Shown here: positions 25,014 to 33,513 of the stretch, one piece after another | Layout of the letters: every line of letters begins with the position of its first letter | Position numbering within the stretch: position 1 is the stretch's first letter | DNA from: Mangrovimonas futianensis | GTDB lineage: Bacteria > Bacteroidota > Bacteroidia > Flavobacteriales > Flavobacteriaceae | Reading direction: 5' to 3' | DNA length: 64,000 nt | Assembly (NCBI RefSeq): GCF_021245805.1 | Contig: NZ_JAJJNF010000001.1 | Coordinates: 496,001-560,000, forward strand | Translations under genes and position numbers: made by a program | The notes under the pieces: model-generated | Databases searched by the model: none | The model's input: only the letters and a program-made list of their open reading frames with translations | What the model was told of the DNA's origin: nothing

Positions 25014-26796
25014 TGAATGCGGTTATTTGAGTTGTATAAACACTTTCTAGAACATTAAATCGAATCGCTGTGATAGGAGCTCCATTCATCTTGACACGTA
25101 ACCCCTCGCCAATAGTTTGTCCCGTAACTACTTTTTTCCAATAACCATAAATGTCTTTAGTCTCAATGCTGAATTTTCTTAGTGAATGCGAACGCATGTT
25201 TTCACTTAACAATATGGTCTTTATATTTTTAGGGGTTTTAAAATCTAATTGTAACCAAGGAGTTTTATCATTTTTTTCAGGTTCCCACCATGATTTCAGG
25301 TGAATCCCTTCACTAAACACATTGCCTTTGGTTTCATAAATAACTTCAGGGGTATTTTTTTCTTTAATATAGGAAGATGAAGATACCTCAAACTCCAATT
25401 TGCTAACTGGTTTTGCTTTCCAGGTTTCAATTCTCTCAAAGTGTTTAGGATTTTCTTTTAACTCAAGCGCTACAATATTATTTAGATGATTGTTATACTT
25501 GTTTTTATCAAATTTAACGATAAGCCTATCGTCTTTAATTTCATAGCCTTCAAAACCATCAGTGATTCCTACAGCAGCAACTATTTCAGTAGGCAACTTG
25601 GGCAACTCAAAAATAGCCTGATTGTCATCAGATACTTTTTCTATAAAATGAAGGTATAATATATTGTCTTTTTGTGTTGAGGCTCCCCAGTCGCCTCCCA
25701 TTAAAAATCCTCTTCGTGTGTTGTAAAGGGTATGACCATATTTTTTTAAAAAGGCTCCTACTCTATAACCTTCCTCTGCTTCTTCTTTAACAAATTCACC
25801 TTTTCCATTCGGGCCAAAATTAAGAAGTAAATTACCGCCATTACCTATAACTTGAATTAGCATTCCAATGATGGTTTCAGCAGGTTTTATCGGACCGTTT
25901 TTATGATATAGCCATTTATCTGTCATGGTTAAGTTCGCCTCCCAATATCTGGGATGATTGACAGGACCTAGGCTTTGTTCCGGATTATCATAATCCCCTC
26001 TTAAGTTATCATCAGGCCACCCAAAACCAACACGAGAATTAGACAACAGTCCCGGTTGTTTTTTTTTCATTTGTTTTAGAACATGATAGGAGTCCCATTG
26101 CCAGTACTTAGTTGCCAAATGATCCCAAAACACACCGTCAATTCGACCATAATCAGTGAATAACGTATTGATATGTTCTTTCATATAAGGAAGGTAATTT
26201 TCATAGTGATTCTCTCTTAAACAATCGGGGTGATGCCAATCAGGTTGTGAGTAATACCAAAACAATTTAATACCTGTCTTATGAGCTGCATCAGCTAATT
26301 GTTTACAGATATCCCTATCATATGGTGTATTCATAATATCGAAGTCGGTATTCTTAGCGTCAAAAAAACAGAACCCGTCATGATGTTTGGCTGTAAATAC
26401 CAAATAGCTGGCACCAAATTCCTTTACTTGCTGCATCCATTTATCGGCATCAAAATTTACTGGGTTGAATTGTTTGTATAAGGTATCATACACCTCAGGT
26501 TTTACACCTTTTAAAGCCGGTTTTCCTGCACCTGGCCTTTCTCCAAATCGCCCCCAACTCAAAACGTCAGTTGCTAAAAGAGCTGGACCCCAATGCACGA
26601 AGATTCCTAATTTGGCATCTTTAAACCACTTCATATCCTCTTCGGTGGCAAGTAACTCTTTTTGTTGATCCAAGTTCACTTTCATGGATGTATCTTTTGG
26701 TTCAAATTGCCATTTTGCCTTGTAGGACATTTTCTTTTGAGCAAATGAGAATCCTCCACAAAGAATGATTAAGACTAGTGTTAGATTTTTCATCAT
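25000..26796 (-). CDS. GH29 alpha-L-fucosidase with F5/8-type C-terminal domain
   Basis: The chosen start at 26796 gives 598 residues, MMKNLTLVLIILCGGFSFAQ being a good signal peptide; the upstream extension to 26850 overlaps the esterase gene. The GH29 barrel is clear: KLGIFVHWGP (62-71), FTAKHHDGFC (134-143) and the likely nucleophile Asp225 in IDGVFWDH. NGGNLLLNFGPNGKG marks the end of the catalytic part. The C-terminal about 140 residues (WWEPEKNDKTPWLQLDF) form a discoidin/CBM32-like domain. The enzyme should release alpha-L-fucose or a related sugar from non-reducing ends. It lies between an esterase and a sulfatase. Some GH29 members act on other sugars, such as alpha-L-galactose. Confidence 0.88.
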   Translation of the reverse strand: MMKNLTLVLIILCGGFSFAQKKMSYKAKWQFEPKDTSMKVNLDQQKELLATEEDMKWFKDAKLGIFVHWGPALLATDVLSWGRFGERPGAGKPALKGVKPEVYDTLYKQFNPVNFDADKWMQQVKEFGASYLVFTAKHHDGFCFFDAKNTDFDIMNTPYDRDICKQLADAAHKTGIKLFWYYSQPDWHHPDCLRENHYENYLPYMKEHINTLFTDYGRIDGVFWDHLATKYWQWDSYHVLKQMKKKQPGLLSNSRVGFGWPDDNLRGDYDNPEQSLGPVNHPRYWEANLTMTDKWLYHKNGPIKPAETIIGMLIQVIGNGGNLLLNFGPNGKGEFVKEEAEEGYRVGAFLKKYGHTLYNTRRGFLMGGDWGASTQKDNILYLHFIEKVSDDNQAIFELPKLPTEIVAAVGITDGFEGYEIKDDRLIVKFDKNKYNNHLNNIVALELKENPKHFERIETWKAKPVSKLEFEVSSSSYIKEKNTPEVIYETKGNVFSEGIHLKSWWEPEKNDKTPWLQLDFKTPKNIKTILLSENMRSHSLRKFSIETKDIYGYWKKVVTGQTIGEGLRVKMNGAPITAIRFNVLESVYTTQITAFNVYE

Positions 26797-26827
26797 AAAT
26801 TTTTTAGGTTTTATTTTCTTAATCCAA

Positions 26828-27670
26828 TTAAATGGTTGGCTCACCATCAAGATATCCCAACGATTTTAAAAAAAGATCTGTTTTCCTCAAGGTATCTATA
26901 AAATAATTTCCTTTGTTGAAGAATGAATGTGTTGCACCTTCGTATAAAAATAAATCACACCTACTACCGATGGCTTTCATCTTCTTTTCATATAGTTTAG
27001 ATGATTCCAATGGTGTAGTCTTGTCTTTAGTTCCAAAAAAGATAATGGTTGGAGGAGCTCCTTTGGTAATATTGTGCAAGGGAGATATTTCTAAATACCT
27101 GCCATTCATTCTGTTATACCCAAATCCCTTTTTACTGTTATCGTATACAGGATTAAACAGAACTAAAGCATTAGGTTTTGAACTAATACTTAAATCCTCT
27201 TTAGGTCCTTCCAAGCCTTCTATGTTACCACATGCTGCTGCCAAATGACCGCCTGCCGATCCACCACCAGCGGCTATCTTATTAGGGTTTATACATAACT
27301 CTTTGGCATGTTTTCTAATATATCTAATGGCTGATTTGGCGTCTTCAACAGCATCAAACGGTGTTGTACCATGTACTGTTTTAATTCTATAATCTACCGA
27401 AATGGCAACCATTCCTCTTGATGCTAAATAACTAGACTGTCTTTTAAAGGCTTTATAGTTTCCCGTATTCCAACCTCCCCCATGAAAAAATACAATGCTG
27501 TTGTATGCTTTATTTTTATTGAAATTTTGAGGTTTATAAATATGTAAATAGAGTTTAACTGTATCTACCAATTTGTATTGAATGGTTTCGGGTTGTATCT
27601 CAGGAATGGAAGACTGCCCCTGAATTGTGTAACCCAAAATATTTAGCCAAATTAGTAAAAATGCTCTCAT
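26828..27670 (-). CDS. Alpha/beta-hydrolase carbohydrate esterase (lipase/esterase-like)
   Basis: This 280-residue secreted hydrolase has a signal peptide (cleavage near IQGQS). It shows the HGGG oxyanion motif (63-66), the nucleophile Ser138 in GGGSAGGH, and likely triad residues Asp216 (GTKDKTTP) and His248 (GATHSFF). This architecture fits the BD-FAE/CE-type esterases that remove acetyl or feruloyl groups from xylans and other polysaccharides. It lies 12 bases after a sulfatase gene and just before the GH29. Deacetylation before fucosidase or xylanase attack is the likely role; the acyl group is not determined. Confidence 0.85.
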   Translation of the reverse strand: MRAFLLIWLNILGYTIQGQSSIPEIQPETIQYKLVDTVKLYLHIYKPQNFNKNKAYNSIVFFHGGGWNTGNYKAFKRQSSYLASRGMVAISVDYRIKTVHGTTPFDAVEDAKSAIRYIRKHAKELCINPNKIAAGGGSAGGHLAAACGNIEGLEGPKEDLSISSKPNALVLFNPVYDNSKKGFGYNRMNGRYLEISPLHNITKGAPPTIIFFGTKDKTTPLESSKLYEKKMKAIGSRCDLFLYEGATHSFFNKGNYFIDTLRKTDLFLKSLGYLDGEPTI

Positions 27671-27682
27671 AACATATGGTTA

Positions 27683-29113
27683 TTAAAACTTGGCTTTCCA
27701 ATTATTTAATGCAGTTAATAAACTATTTGCGAGTTCAGGCATTTCTTCAGAAAGATTGTGAGACTCTGATGGATCTTCAACTATGTTGTACAATTCTGTT
27801 CTTCCTTCTTCATACCAATTAATTAATTTGTAATTTCCCATTCTAATGGCAGAAGATTTTGTGTCTCCAGTATTTACAGGTCTTGCTTTTGAAGAGTGCC
27901 AAAAGACCGTTCTATTACTCCACTTTTCTTTATTATGAAGAATGGGCAGAAAACTCTTTCCTTCAGTCTCTAGTGATTTTTTAGTTGTAATATCCAACAA
28001 GGTTGGAAAAACATCCATGAGCACCACAAGAGATTCTTCATCTGTCCTAGCAGCAAATTGGCCCTTCCACTTTACAAAAAGAGGCACTTTAATTCCGCCT
28101 TCATATAACCAACCTTTTCCAGCCCGGAGCGGAAAATTTGTAGTAGCCAAATCTCTTTCTTTGATTCCGTCATTGGAAAGTCCTCCATGATCTGAGGAAA
28201 AAACAACGATGGTGTTGTCTTCAATTTGCAAATCTATAAGCAGTTGCAATAACTTACCCACATTTTCATCCATGGTTTCTACCATGGCCGCATACTTAGG
28301 ATGATCTTGACGCATTTTGGTGCGCCCTGTTCCTTCTTTGATATATTCAGGTTGATTTCCAAAATCAAAATTTCGGATTTCTTCCTGATTCCTTTCAATA
28401 TCTTTTTCCTTTGCTTCTAGGGGTTGATGGACTGCATAAAAAGAGAACATGGCCATAAAAGGTTTGTTTTTGTCTCTAGTTTTAATGTATGACATGACAT
28501 TTTCTGTCATAACATCCATCAAATAGTCTCCATCTTTACTTACTTCATCTACATCTGGAATTGGCGTTTTCTTTGATTTACCATTGCCCCACTTTTGTTG
28601 GTTGAACGGATATAAAAAACTGATGGGAGAACCTGCATGACCAGCGGCAAAACTAAATTCATAACCAAATTCTTTTAAGCTCATCTCATCTCCCAAATGC
28701 CATTTTCCAAAATAAGCTGTTTGGTATCCTGCTTTTTTAATGTTCTTTACAAAATTTTTATTTTCTGGAACATGGTCCATTTTAAATCCATCATCTGGAA
28801 CATCCCCATTTTGAATAGGGTAATCTCCAGTCATCATGGCATATCTAGATGGGACACAACGCGGGTAATTGGCATAAGCGTTATTCAATACAACTGACTC
28901 TGAAGCCAATTTATCTATATTGGGAGTTTGGTATATTTGGCTTCCATTGCAGCTTAAATCATGAAACCCCAAATCATCCACATGGATAATGAGTATGTTC
29001 GGTTTTTTGTCCAGAACTTGTGTTTCCTCCTCTGCGACAGTTGTAGTAGAATTGCATGAATTCAACACCAAACCTATAATCCCTATAAAAATTAAAAACC
29101 TATAACCGTTCAT
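27683..29113 (-). CDS. Sulfatase lipoprotein, paralogue of the one at 32019
   Basis: This 476-residue S1 sulfatase has a lipobox VLNSC (Cys20). Motifs are IIHVDDLGF (Asp46, Asp47), the formylglycine site YPRCVPSRYAMMTG (Cys86) and FSSDHGGLSND. It is closely related to the sulfatase at 32019-33449: both share the unusual KMRQD insertion, the TPEYIKEG/PEYIKEG segment, LATTN, and LRAGKG-LYEGGI. The two lie on either side of a clan GH-A enzyme and a GH10, suggesting duplication. Probably acts on a similar sulfate ester, perhaps at a different position. Confidence 0.9.
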   Translation of the reverse strand: MNGYRFLIFIGIIGLVLNSCNSTTTVAEEETQVLDKKPNILIIHVDDLGFHDLSCNGSQIYQTPNIDKLASESVVLNNAYANYPRCVPSRYAMMTGDYPIQNGDVPDDGFKMDHVPENKNFVKNIKKAGYQTAYFGKWHLGDEMSLKEFGYEFSFAAGHAGSPISFLYPFNQQKWGNGKSKKTPIPDVDEVSKDGDYLMDVMTENVMSYIKTRDKNKPFMAMFSFYAVHQPLEAKEKDIERNQEEIRNFDFGNQPEYIKEGTGRTKMRQDHPKYAAMVETMDENVGKLLQLLIDLQIEDNTIVVFSSDHGGLSNDGIKERDLATTNFPLRAGKGWLYEGGIKVPLFVKWKGQFAARTDEESLVVLMDVFPTLLDITTKKSLETEGKSFLPILHNKEKWSNRTVFWHSSKARPVNTGDTKSSAIRMGNYKLINWYEEGRTELYNIVEDPSESHNLSEEMPELANSLLTALNNWKAKF

Positions 29114-29125
29114 ACCTCCTATTTC

Positions 29126-30913
29126 CTATTTCTTTATAATTTTTAAAAATTGTACTCCATTTTCAGTTTCAACTTTTAAAACATACATGCCCTTTAATAG
29201 TTGGGATACATTTACCGTGTCTTCAAAAAAATGATCATTGGAATAAATTTTTGCCCCGGTCATGTCGTAAATATGCAAGGACTTAATTGGGTTTGGGCAT
29301 TTCAAATTCAACTGGTCGTTTACTGGATTTGGATAAACAGACAACTCGGATATCAAGGACTCTTTTACTCCTAAAGTATTTTGAACTTCAATTAAAGAAA
29401 TAGAAAACTGACCTGCCATAAATGAAGCTCCTACCGTAGAAGTACTAGTCAAAATATTTGAATCCCCATCTGCCACACCCGAAATGTAAGGTTGTAAGGA
29501 TTGATATTGGGTTAAATTACGCACCCCAGAGTAGGTTAGGAGATTGTCTAAATCAACTTCATCAAAATCGATATTATTGATATTGATAATTAGAAGGGTT
29601 TCTTTTTCAGCATTTTTAAATTTTAAGCCAAACAATGATTCAATACCATTTACGGATATAGGATTGGTTTCAAAATTAATTTTTTGCATCTCGTCCATGT
29701 CCACCGTGGCATCAGCAATTAGTTTTTGGGCCATTCCTACTGGAGCCAACTTCATGGGTGAGGCAGCGTTAACCACATTATTATCTGAAATATAATGCCA
29801 ATATAGCTGCTCTACTTTTTCACCCAAATTCAACCAACTGTAAATCAATGCTGCATAACGAACTGCCGAAGCCCATGTTTCTTCAGCTATTTCTTTAACC
29901 TCTCCGTATTCTGTATACCAAATCTTATAATTATCTGGCACTAGATTATAATCTGATTGTTTATCAATGGGGTATTGTATACCTTCTGCAATGGCTACTT
30001 TGGCACTTGCTACATTGGTCACCTCATCTTGAACCCCATAATTAGCATTTAAATAATGATGTTGGGTTACTGCATCAATTTCTGCAGCCAAGGTCATAAA
30101 TTCAATATTATTTTCAAGGTTATTGAAAATTGTATTATTCCATCTATCCCTCGCAGGGGTTCCACCTTTGGTAGTTGTCAAGGCTATTTTCATCTCTGGA
30201 TATTCTGTCTTGATGGCAGTTACAATAGCCTTACAATGTTCCAAATAAAATAAAGCTGAAATTTCCGTTGCATCTGCTTTGGTTGCGGATTCAAAGGGCG
30301 TATTTGTTTCAAAATCCCACCCAGAATAAAACTGTCCATTTTCCTGAACTATTTGATAAATGCCACTTTCAATATTTCCAAAGTAATATTCGTTTCCCAA
30401 CTCAACAGCAAAAGGCAATTTCCCATTGGCTTCAAATTCACTTAAAGCATTAAGCATATCTTCAATTTTCAAAGCTAAAGTCGTGTCACTTTTTAGTATC
30501 TGCTCACTGGCATTTACATCGACACCCGTTACAGGTGTGGGTCTTGCCATATTAAGTACATAGATGGCTTTAGTCCTTGTTGGAAGTGCATTTAAAAACG
30601 TTGAAATGGTGACAATTTCTTTGTTCCCCCATACCTTATCGGTATTGGGAATAAATTGACCTGTACTCCAATCCCAATAATTGGCTTGTGTACCAGCGGG
30701 ATATCTAACTACATCGGGATTCATGTCCTCAACAAGGTCCAAAAAGGAATTATCTGTCCACCAGGTTCCATTATCAGATCTTCTATTGAATCCTATATGA
30801 AGCTCACTTACGTCTCTAACTTCTGTTTCCAGACTTGTTACCACCTGAGCCTCTATTCCATTGGAAAAACCGACTGCAACTATAAGACAAAGTGAAAAAA
30901 ATGGTTTTATCAT
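29126..30913 (-). CDS. Clan GH-A glycosidase of unassigned family, T9SS-secreted
   Basis: This 595-residue secreted enzyme has a signal peptide ending near GIEAQ. The catalytic part (about 28-510) is a GH-A type barrel: VVRYPAGTQANYWDWSTG (69-86), a likely acid/base in AVELGNEYYF (Glu175) and a likely nucleophile in KIWYTEYGEV (Glu335), with QHHYLN between. The ELGNE form recalls GH51/GH79/GH39 enzymes, but the rest does not let me choose a family. The C-terminus from about 520 is a T9SS sorting domain (SVYPNPVND, GAKIYSND, GMYVLKV). It may be a secreted endo-acting enzyme that starts depolymerisation. It lies between a sulfatase and GH10. Confidence 0.7.
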   Translation of the reverse strand: MIKPFFSLCLIVAVGFSNGIEAQVVTSLETEVRDVSELHIGFNRRSDNGTWWTDNSFLDLVEDMNPDVVRYPAGTQANYWDWSTGQFIPNTDKVWGNKEIVTISTFLNALPTRTKAIYVLNMARPTPVTGVDVNASEQILKSDTTLALKIEDMLNALSEFEANGKLPFAVELGNEYYFGNIESGIYQIVQENGQFYSGWDFETNTPFESATKADATEISALFYLEHCKAIVTAIKTEYPEMKIALTTTKGGTPARDRWNNTIFNNLENNIEFMTLAAEIDAVTQHHYLNANYGVQDEVTNVASAKVAIAEGIQYPIDKQSDYNLVPDNYKIWYTEYGEVKEIAEETWASAVRYAALIYSWLNLGEKVEQLYWHYISDNNVVNAASPMKLAPVGMAQKLIADATVDMDEMQKINFETNPISVNGIESLFGLKFKNAEKETLLIININNIDFDEVDLDNLLTYSGVRNLTQYQSLQPYISGVADGDSNILTSTSTVGASFMAGQFSISLIEVQNTLGVKESLISELSVYPNPVNDQLNLKCPNPIKSLHIYDMTGAKIYSNDHFFEDTVNVSQLLKGMYVLKVETENGVQFLKIIKK

Positions 30914-30933
30914 AGCTGGAATTAGACATTAAA

Positions 30934-32016
30934 TTATTTTCGACCTGCTTTAATGGCTTGCTGAACACTATAATAAGCAGGAGTTGGTTTAAAATCCTCA
31001 TCATAGACAGATTGGAATTCTCCCGTACCTTTCTTCACACGTGTAGCTACATCCCACAAATTCAAAGTCACCTCACCTTGTTTGCTTTTATCAATAAGCA
31101 CTTGGACTATCCTTTCATAAATTTTCTTTTGAATGTCACGTTCTTCTTTAAGTTTTGATTTATCTTTTACTAGATAGTCTAATTCGGTAACATGAAAAGC
31201 AAGGTCATTTTGATGGGCCCAGTCGATAAGATTTTCCAGTTTTTTCATGGTCTCATCCAGATTATCCACAAAATCCTTTCTTTTGGCTCCCATGTTAATA
31301 TGAGCCTGCCACCCAATTCCATCCACCCGATACCCCTTTGATCTGAGATATAAAACCGTTTCTTTAACACGGTTCCACATGGGAATCTCCATCCCCACAT
31401 TTTGGTTATATACCAACTCAATATTTGGAGCATAGTTGGTGGCAATCTCAAAGGCCTTTAAAATATAAAGTGGAAAGCCATTTTCATCTAAACCTATTCT
31501 TAACCATGGATTTTCCCAACTATCGGTACCTGGTTTTGGCCCGAACCAACTACCATCGGCAAGGATAGTTTCATTAACCACGTCCATGTATTTGACTGTA
31601 GGTTCCTTATCAAATCTTTTTGCAAAAGCTGTAGCAAATTCTTCTAAAATCAGACTCAACTCAGCAGGAGTACGATGATCCTCTTTTACCCATTTAGAAG
31701 CTTGCGGACTAATAGGACCATGCAATCTTAGAACTAATTGGTGTTTCTTGGCAAAGGTGATAAAGTATTCAATTTCCTGCCAATTCCAAACTCCGGGTTT
31801 TGGATGAATTCTGGTCTGTTTAGCTGAATTGGCGGGTGTTAAATAGGTGAAATCCTTTAAAAAGAGTTCTTCTTTAATTGTATTCAATTCGGTATAGTTT
31901 AGGGTAGCCCCAACAAGTAAACTTGATTCTTGCATGTTATTTTGAGCTCGACTTACAACTTGGTTTGAAAGAAATAAACCAAAAAGAATCCCTAATTTAA
32001 ATAGCCTTTTCACCAT
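30934..32016 (-). CDS. GH10 glycoside hydrolase, single domain
   Basis: The start at 32016 gives 360 residues and a good signal peptide (ILFGLFLSNQVVSRAQ); the longer reading adds a charged, signal-less extension overlapping the sulfatase gene. The GH10 barrel has the acid/base Glu149 in YMDVVNETIL and nucleophile Glu279 in AFHVTELDYL. The typical HTLVWH block is replaced by LRLHGPISPQASKWV: only one His (99) is kept. It starts two bases after the sulfatase stop. Together with the larger GH10 at 21780 it gives two divergent GH10 enzymes, perhaps one extracellular and one periplasmic. Substrate is inferred as a xylan-like chain. Confidence 0.85.
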   Translation of the reverse strand: MVKRLFKLGILFGLFLSNQVVSRAQNNMQESSLLVGATLNYTELNTIKEELFLKDFTYLTPANSAKQTRIHPKPGVWNWQEIEYFITFAKKHQLVLRLHGPISPQASKWVKEDHRTPAELSLILEEFATAFAKRFDKEPTVKYMDVVNETILADGSWFGPKPGTDSWENPWLRIGLDENGFPLYILKAFEIATNYAPNIELVYNQNVGMEIPMWNRVKETVLYLRSKGYRVDGIGWQAHINMGAKRKDFVDNLDETMKKLENLIDWAHQNDLAFHVTELDYLVKDKSKLKEERDIQKKIYERIVQVLIDKSKQGEVTLNLWDVATRVKKGTGEFQSVYDEDFKPTPAYYSVQQAIKAGRK

Positions 32017-32018
32017 AA

Positions 32019-33449
32019 TCAATCTTTCTTCTTTTTCCCGACATCCAATCTTTCTGGAACCAACATTTCTTTTTTCCAATCTTTTAATAATTGAAGCATT
32101 TGTTGTGTTTTGGCAGGTTCCCTTTTAACGAGGTTCTCAGATTCAGAAATATCAGTTTTTAGATTATAGAGCTCCAATTCTTTAGTTTCTAGAAATTGAA
32201 TTAACTTATAATCACCAGACCGAACAACAATTGCTTTACTATCTCCAGTACTATGTGGTCTGGCTTTTTTTGAAATCCAATAAACAGTTCTATCGTTCCA
32301 AGAAGTTTTTTCTTGTAAAACCGAAGCATAACTTTCACCGTCAATTCCATTTATTTTTTTATTCAAAGCCAAATCCGTTAAGGTTGGAAACACATCCATA
32401 CCTAAAACAATGGATTTATTATCGGTATGAGGCTTCAATTCATTTTTCCATTTCACTAAGAGCGGCACTCTAATTCCTCCTTCATATAGATGGCCTTTTC
32501 CTGCACGTAACGGATTATTTGTAGTTGCTAGATGTCTTTGACCTTTATTGCCATCATTGGATAGACCTCCATGATCTGATGAAAACACAATAATAGTATT
32601 GTCTTCAATTTTTAAATCTTTTAGAAGTTTCAATAAGCGCCCCACATTTTCATCAACATTTTCAACCATTCCAGCATAAGCTGGATCGTCTTGCCGCATT
32701 TTTCGTCTTCCTTCTCCTTCCTTGATATATTCTGGAGTGTCACCAAAATCAATTGATTTAAGTTGCTCTTTGTTTCTGGCTTCGTCTTCTGTCTTAGCTT
32801 CTATTGGGGTATGCACTGCATAGTATGCTAAAACCGCCAAAAAGGGCTGGTCCTTTGGGTTGTTTTTGATAAAGTTTATGGTGGCATCTGTCAACATATC
32901 TGAAGCATAATCACCTTCCTTACCATCCTGTTCTAAATCTTCAACTGGTTCTTTAGCTGACTTTCCATTTTTTTGCTTGTTAAACGGGTAAAATCTTGAA
33001 CCTAAGCCACCCGATCTTCCAGCCGCATAGGTATGATTGAATCCAAAATTTTCTGGGCTACTTTTTCCTTCTCCTAAATGCCACTTACCTACATAAGAGG
33101 TATTGTAACCAGCTTTTACAAATTGTTTTATAAAGTTCTTCTCTTCTGGAATACCTCCCAAATTTCCTTTATTTTCATTAACGGGATAGGTTCCAGTCAT
33201 CATCCCATATCTAGACGGGGTACATCGTGGATAACTACTATAAGCGTTTGTGAAATTGACACTTTCATTACCCAATTGGTCAATATTTGGAGTATTATAT
33301 AAAACCGATCCCGTCATACCCAAATCATGATAACCTAGATCATCTGTATGAATTATAAGGATATTCGGATTCTTTTGTGCCAGTGTAGTCATTCCCATTA
33401 TTAAGAGCAGAATGAAAAACAGACCCTTATTTAAAAATTGGTTATTCAT
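32019..33449 (-). CDS. Sulfatase, paralogue of the one at 27683
   Basis: The start at 33449 gives 476 residues with a signal peptide (NKGLFFILLLIMGMTTLAQ); an upstream extension to 33503 lacks signal character. Motifs: IIHTDDLGYHD (Asp36, Asp37), the formylglycine site YPRCTPSRYGMMTG (Cys76) and FSSDHGGLSNDGN. The strong likeness to the sulfatase at 27683, including the KMRQDDPAYAGMVENVDENV region, shows a recent common origin. The signal peptide is non-lipid here but lipid in the paralogue, so the pair may sit in different compartments. Confidence 0.9.
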   Translation of the reverse strand: MNNQFLNKGLFFILLLIMGMTTLAQKNPNILIIHTDDLGYHDLGMTGSVLYNTPNIDQLGNESVNFTNAYSSYPRCTPSRYGMMTGTYPVNENKGNLGGIPEEKNFIKQFVKAGYNTSYVGKWHLGEGKSSPENFGFNHTYAAGRSGGLGSRFYPFNKQKNGKSAKEPVEDLEQDGKEGDYASDMLTDATINFIKNNPKDQPFLAVLAYYAVHTPIEAKTEDEARNKEQLKSIDFGDTPEYIKEGEGRRKMRQDDPAYAGMVENVDENVGRLLKLLKDLKIEDNTIIVFSSDHGGLSNDGNKGQRHLATTNNPLRAGKGHLYEGGIRVPLLVKWKNELKPHTDNKSIVLGMDVFPTLTDLALNKKINGIDGESYASVLQEKTSWNDRTVYWISKKARPHSTGDSKAIVVRSGDYKLIQFLETKELELYNLKTDISESENLVKREPAKTQQMLQLLKDWKKEMLVPERLDVGKKKKD

Positions 33450-33513
33450 ATAGAAATGGATAATAAATGATTTGGAAATGGTCAAAAGCCATTTCCAAAT
33501 CACTCCTTATTGA

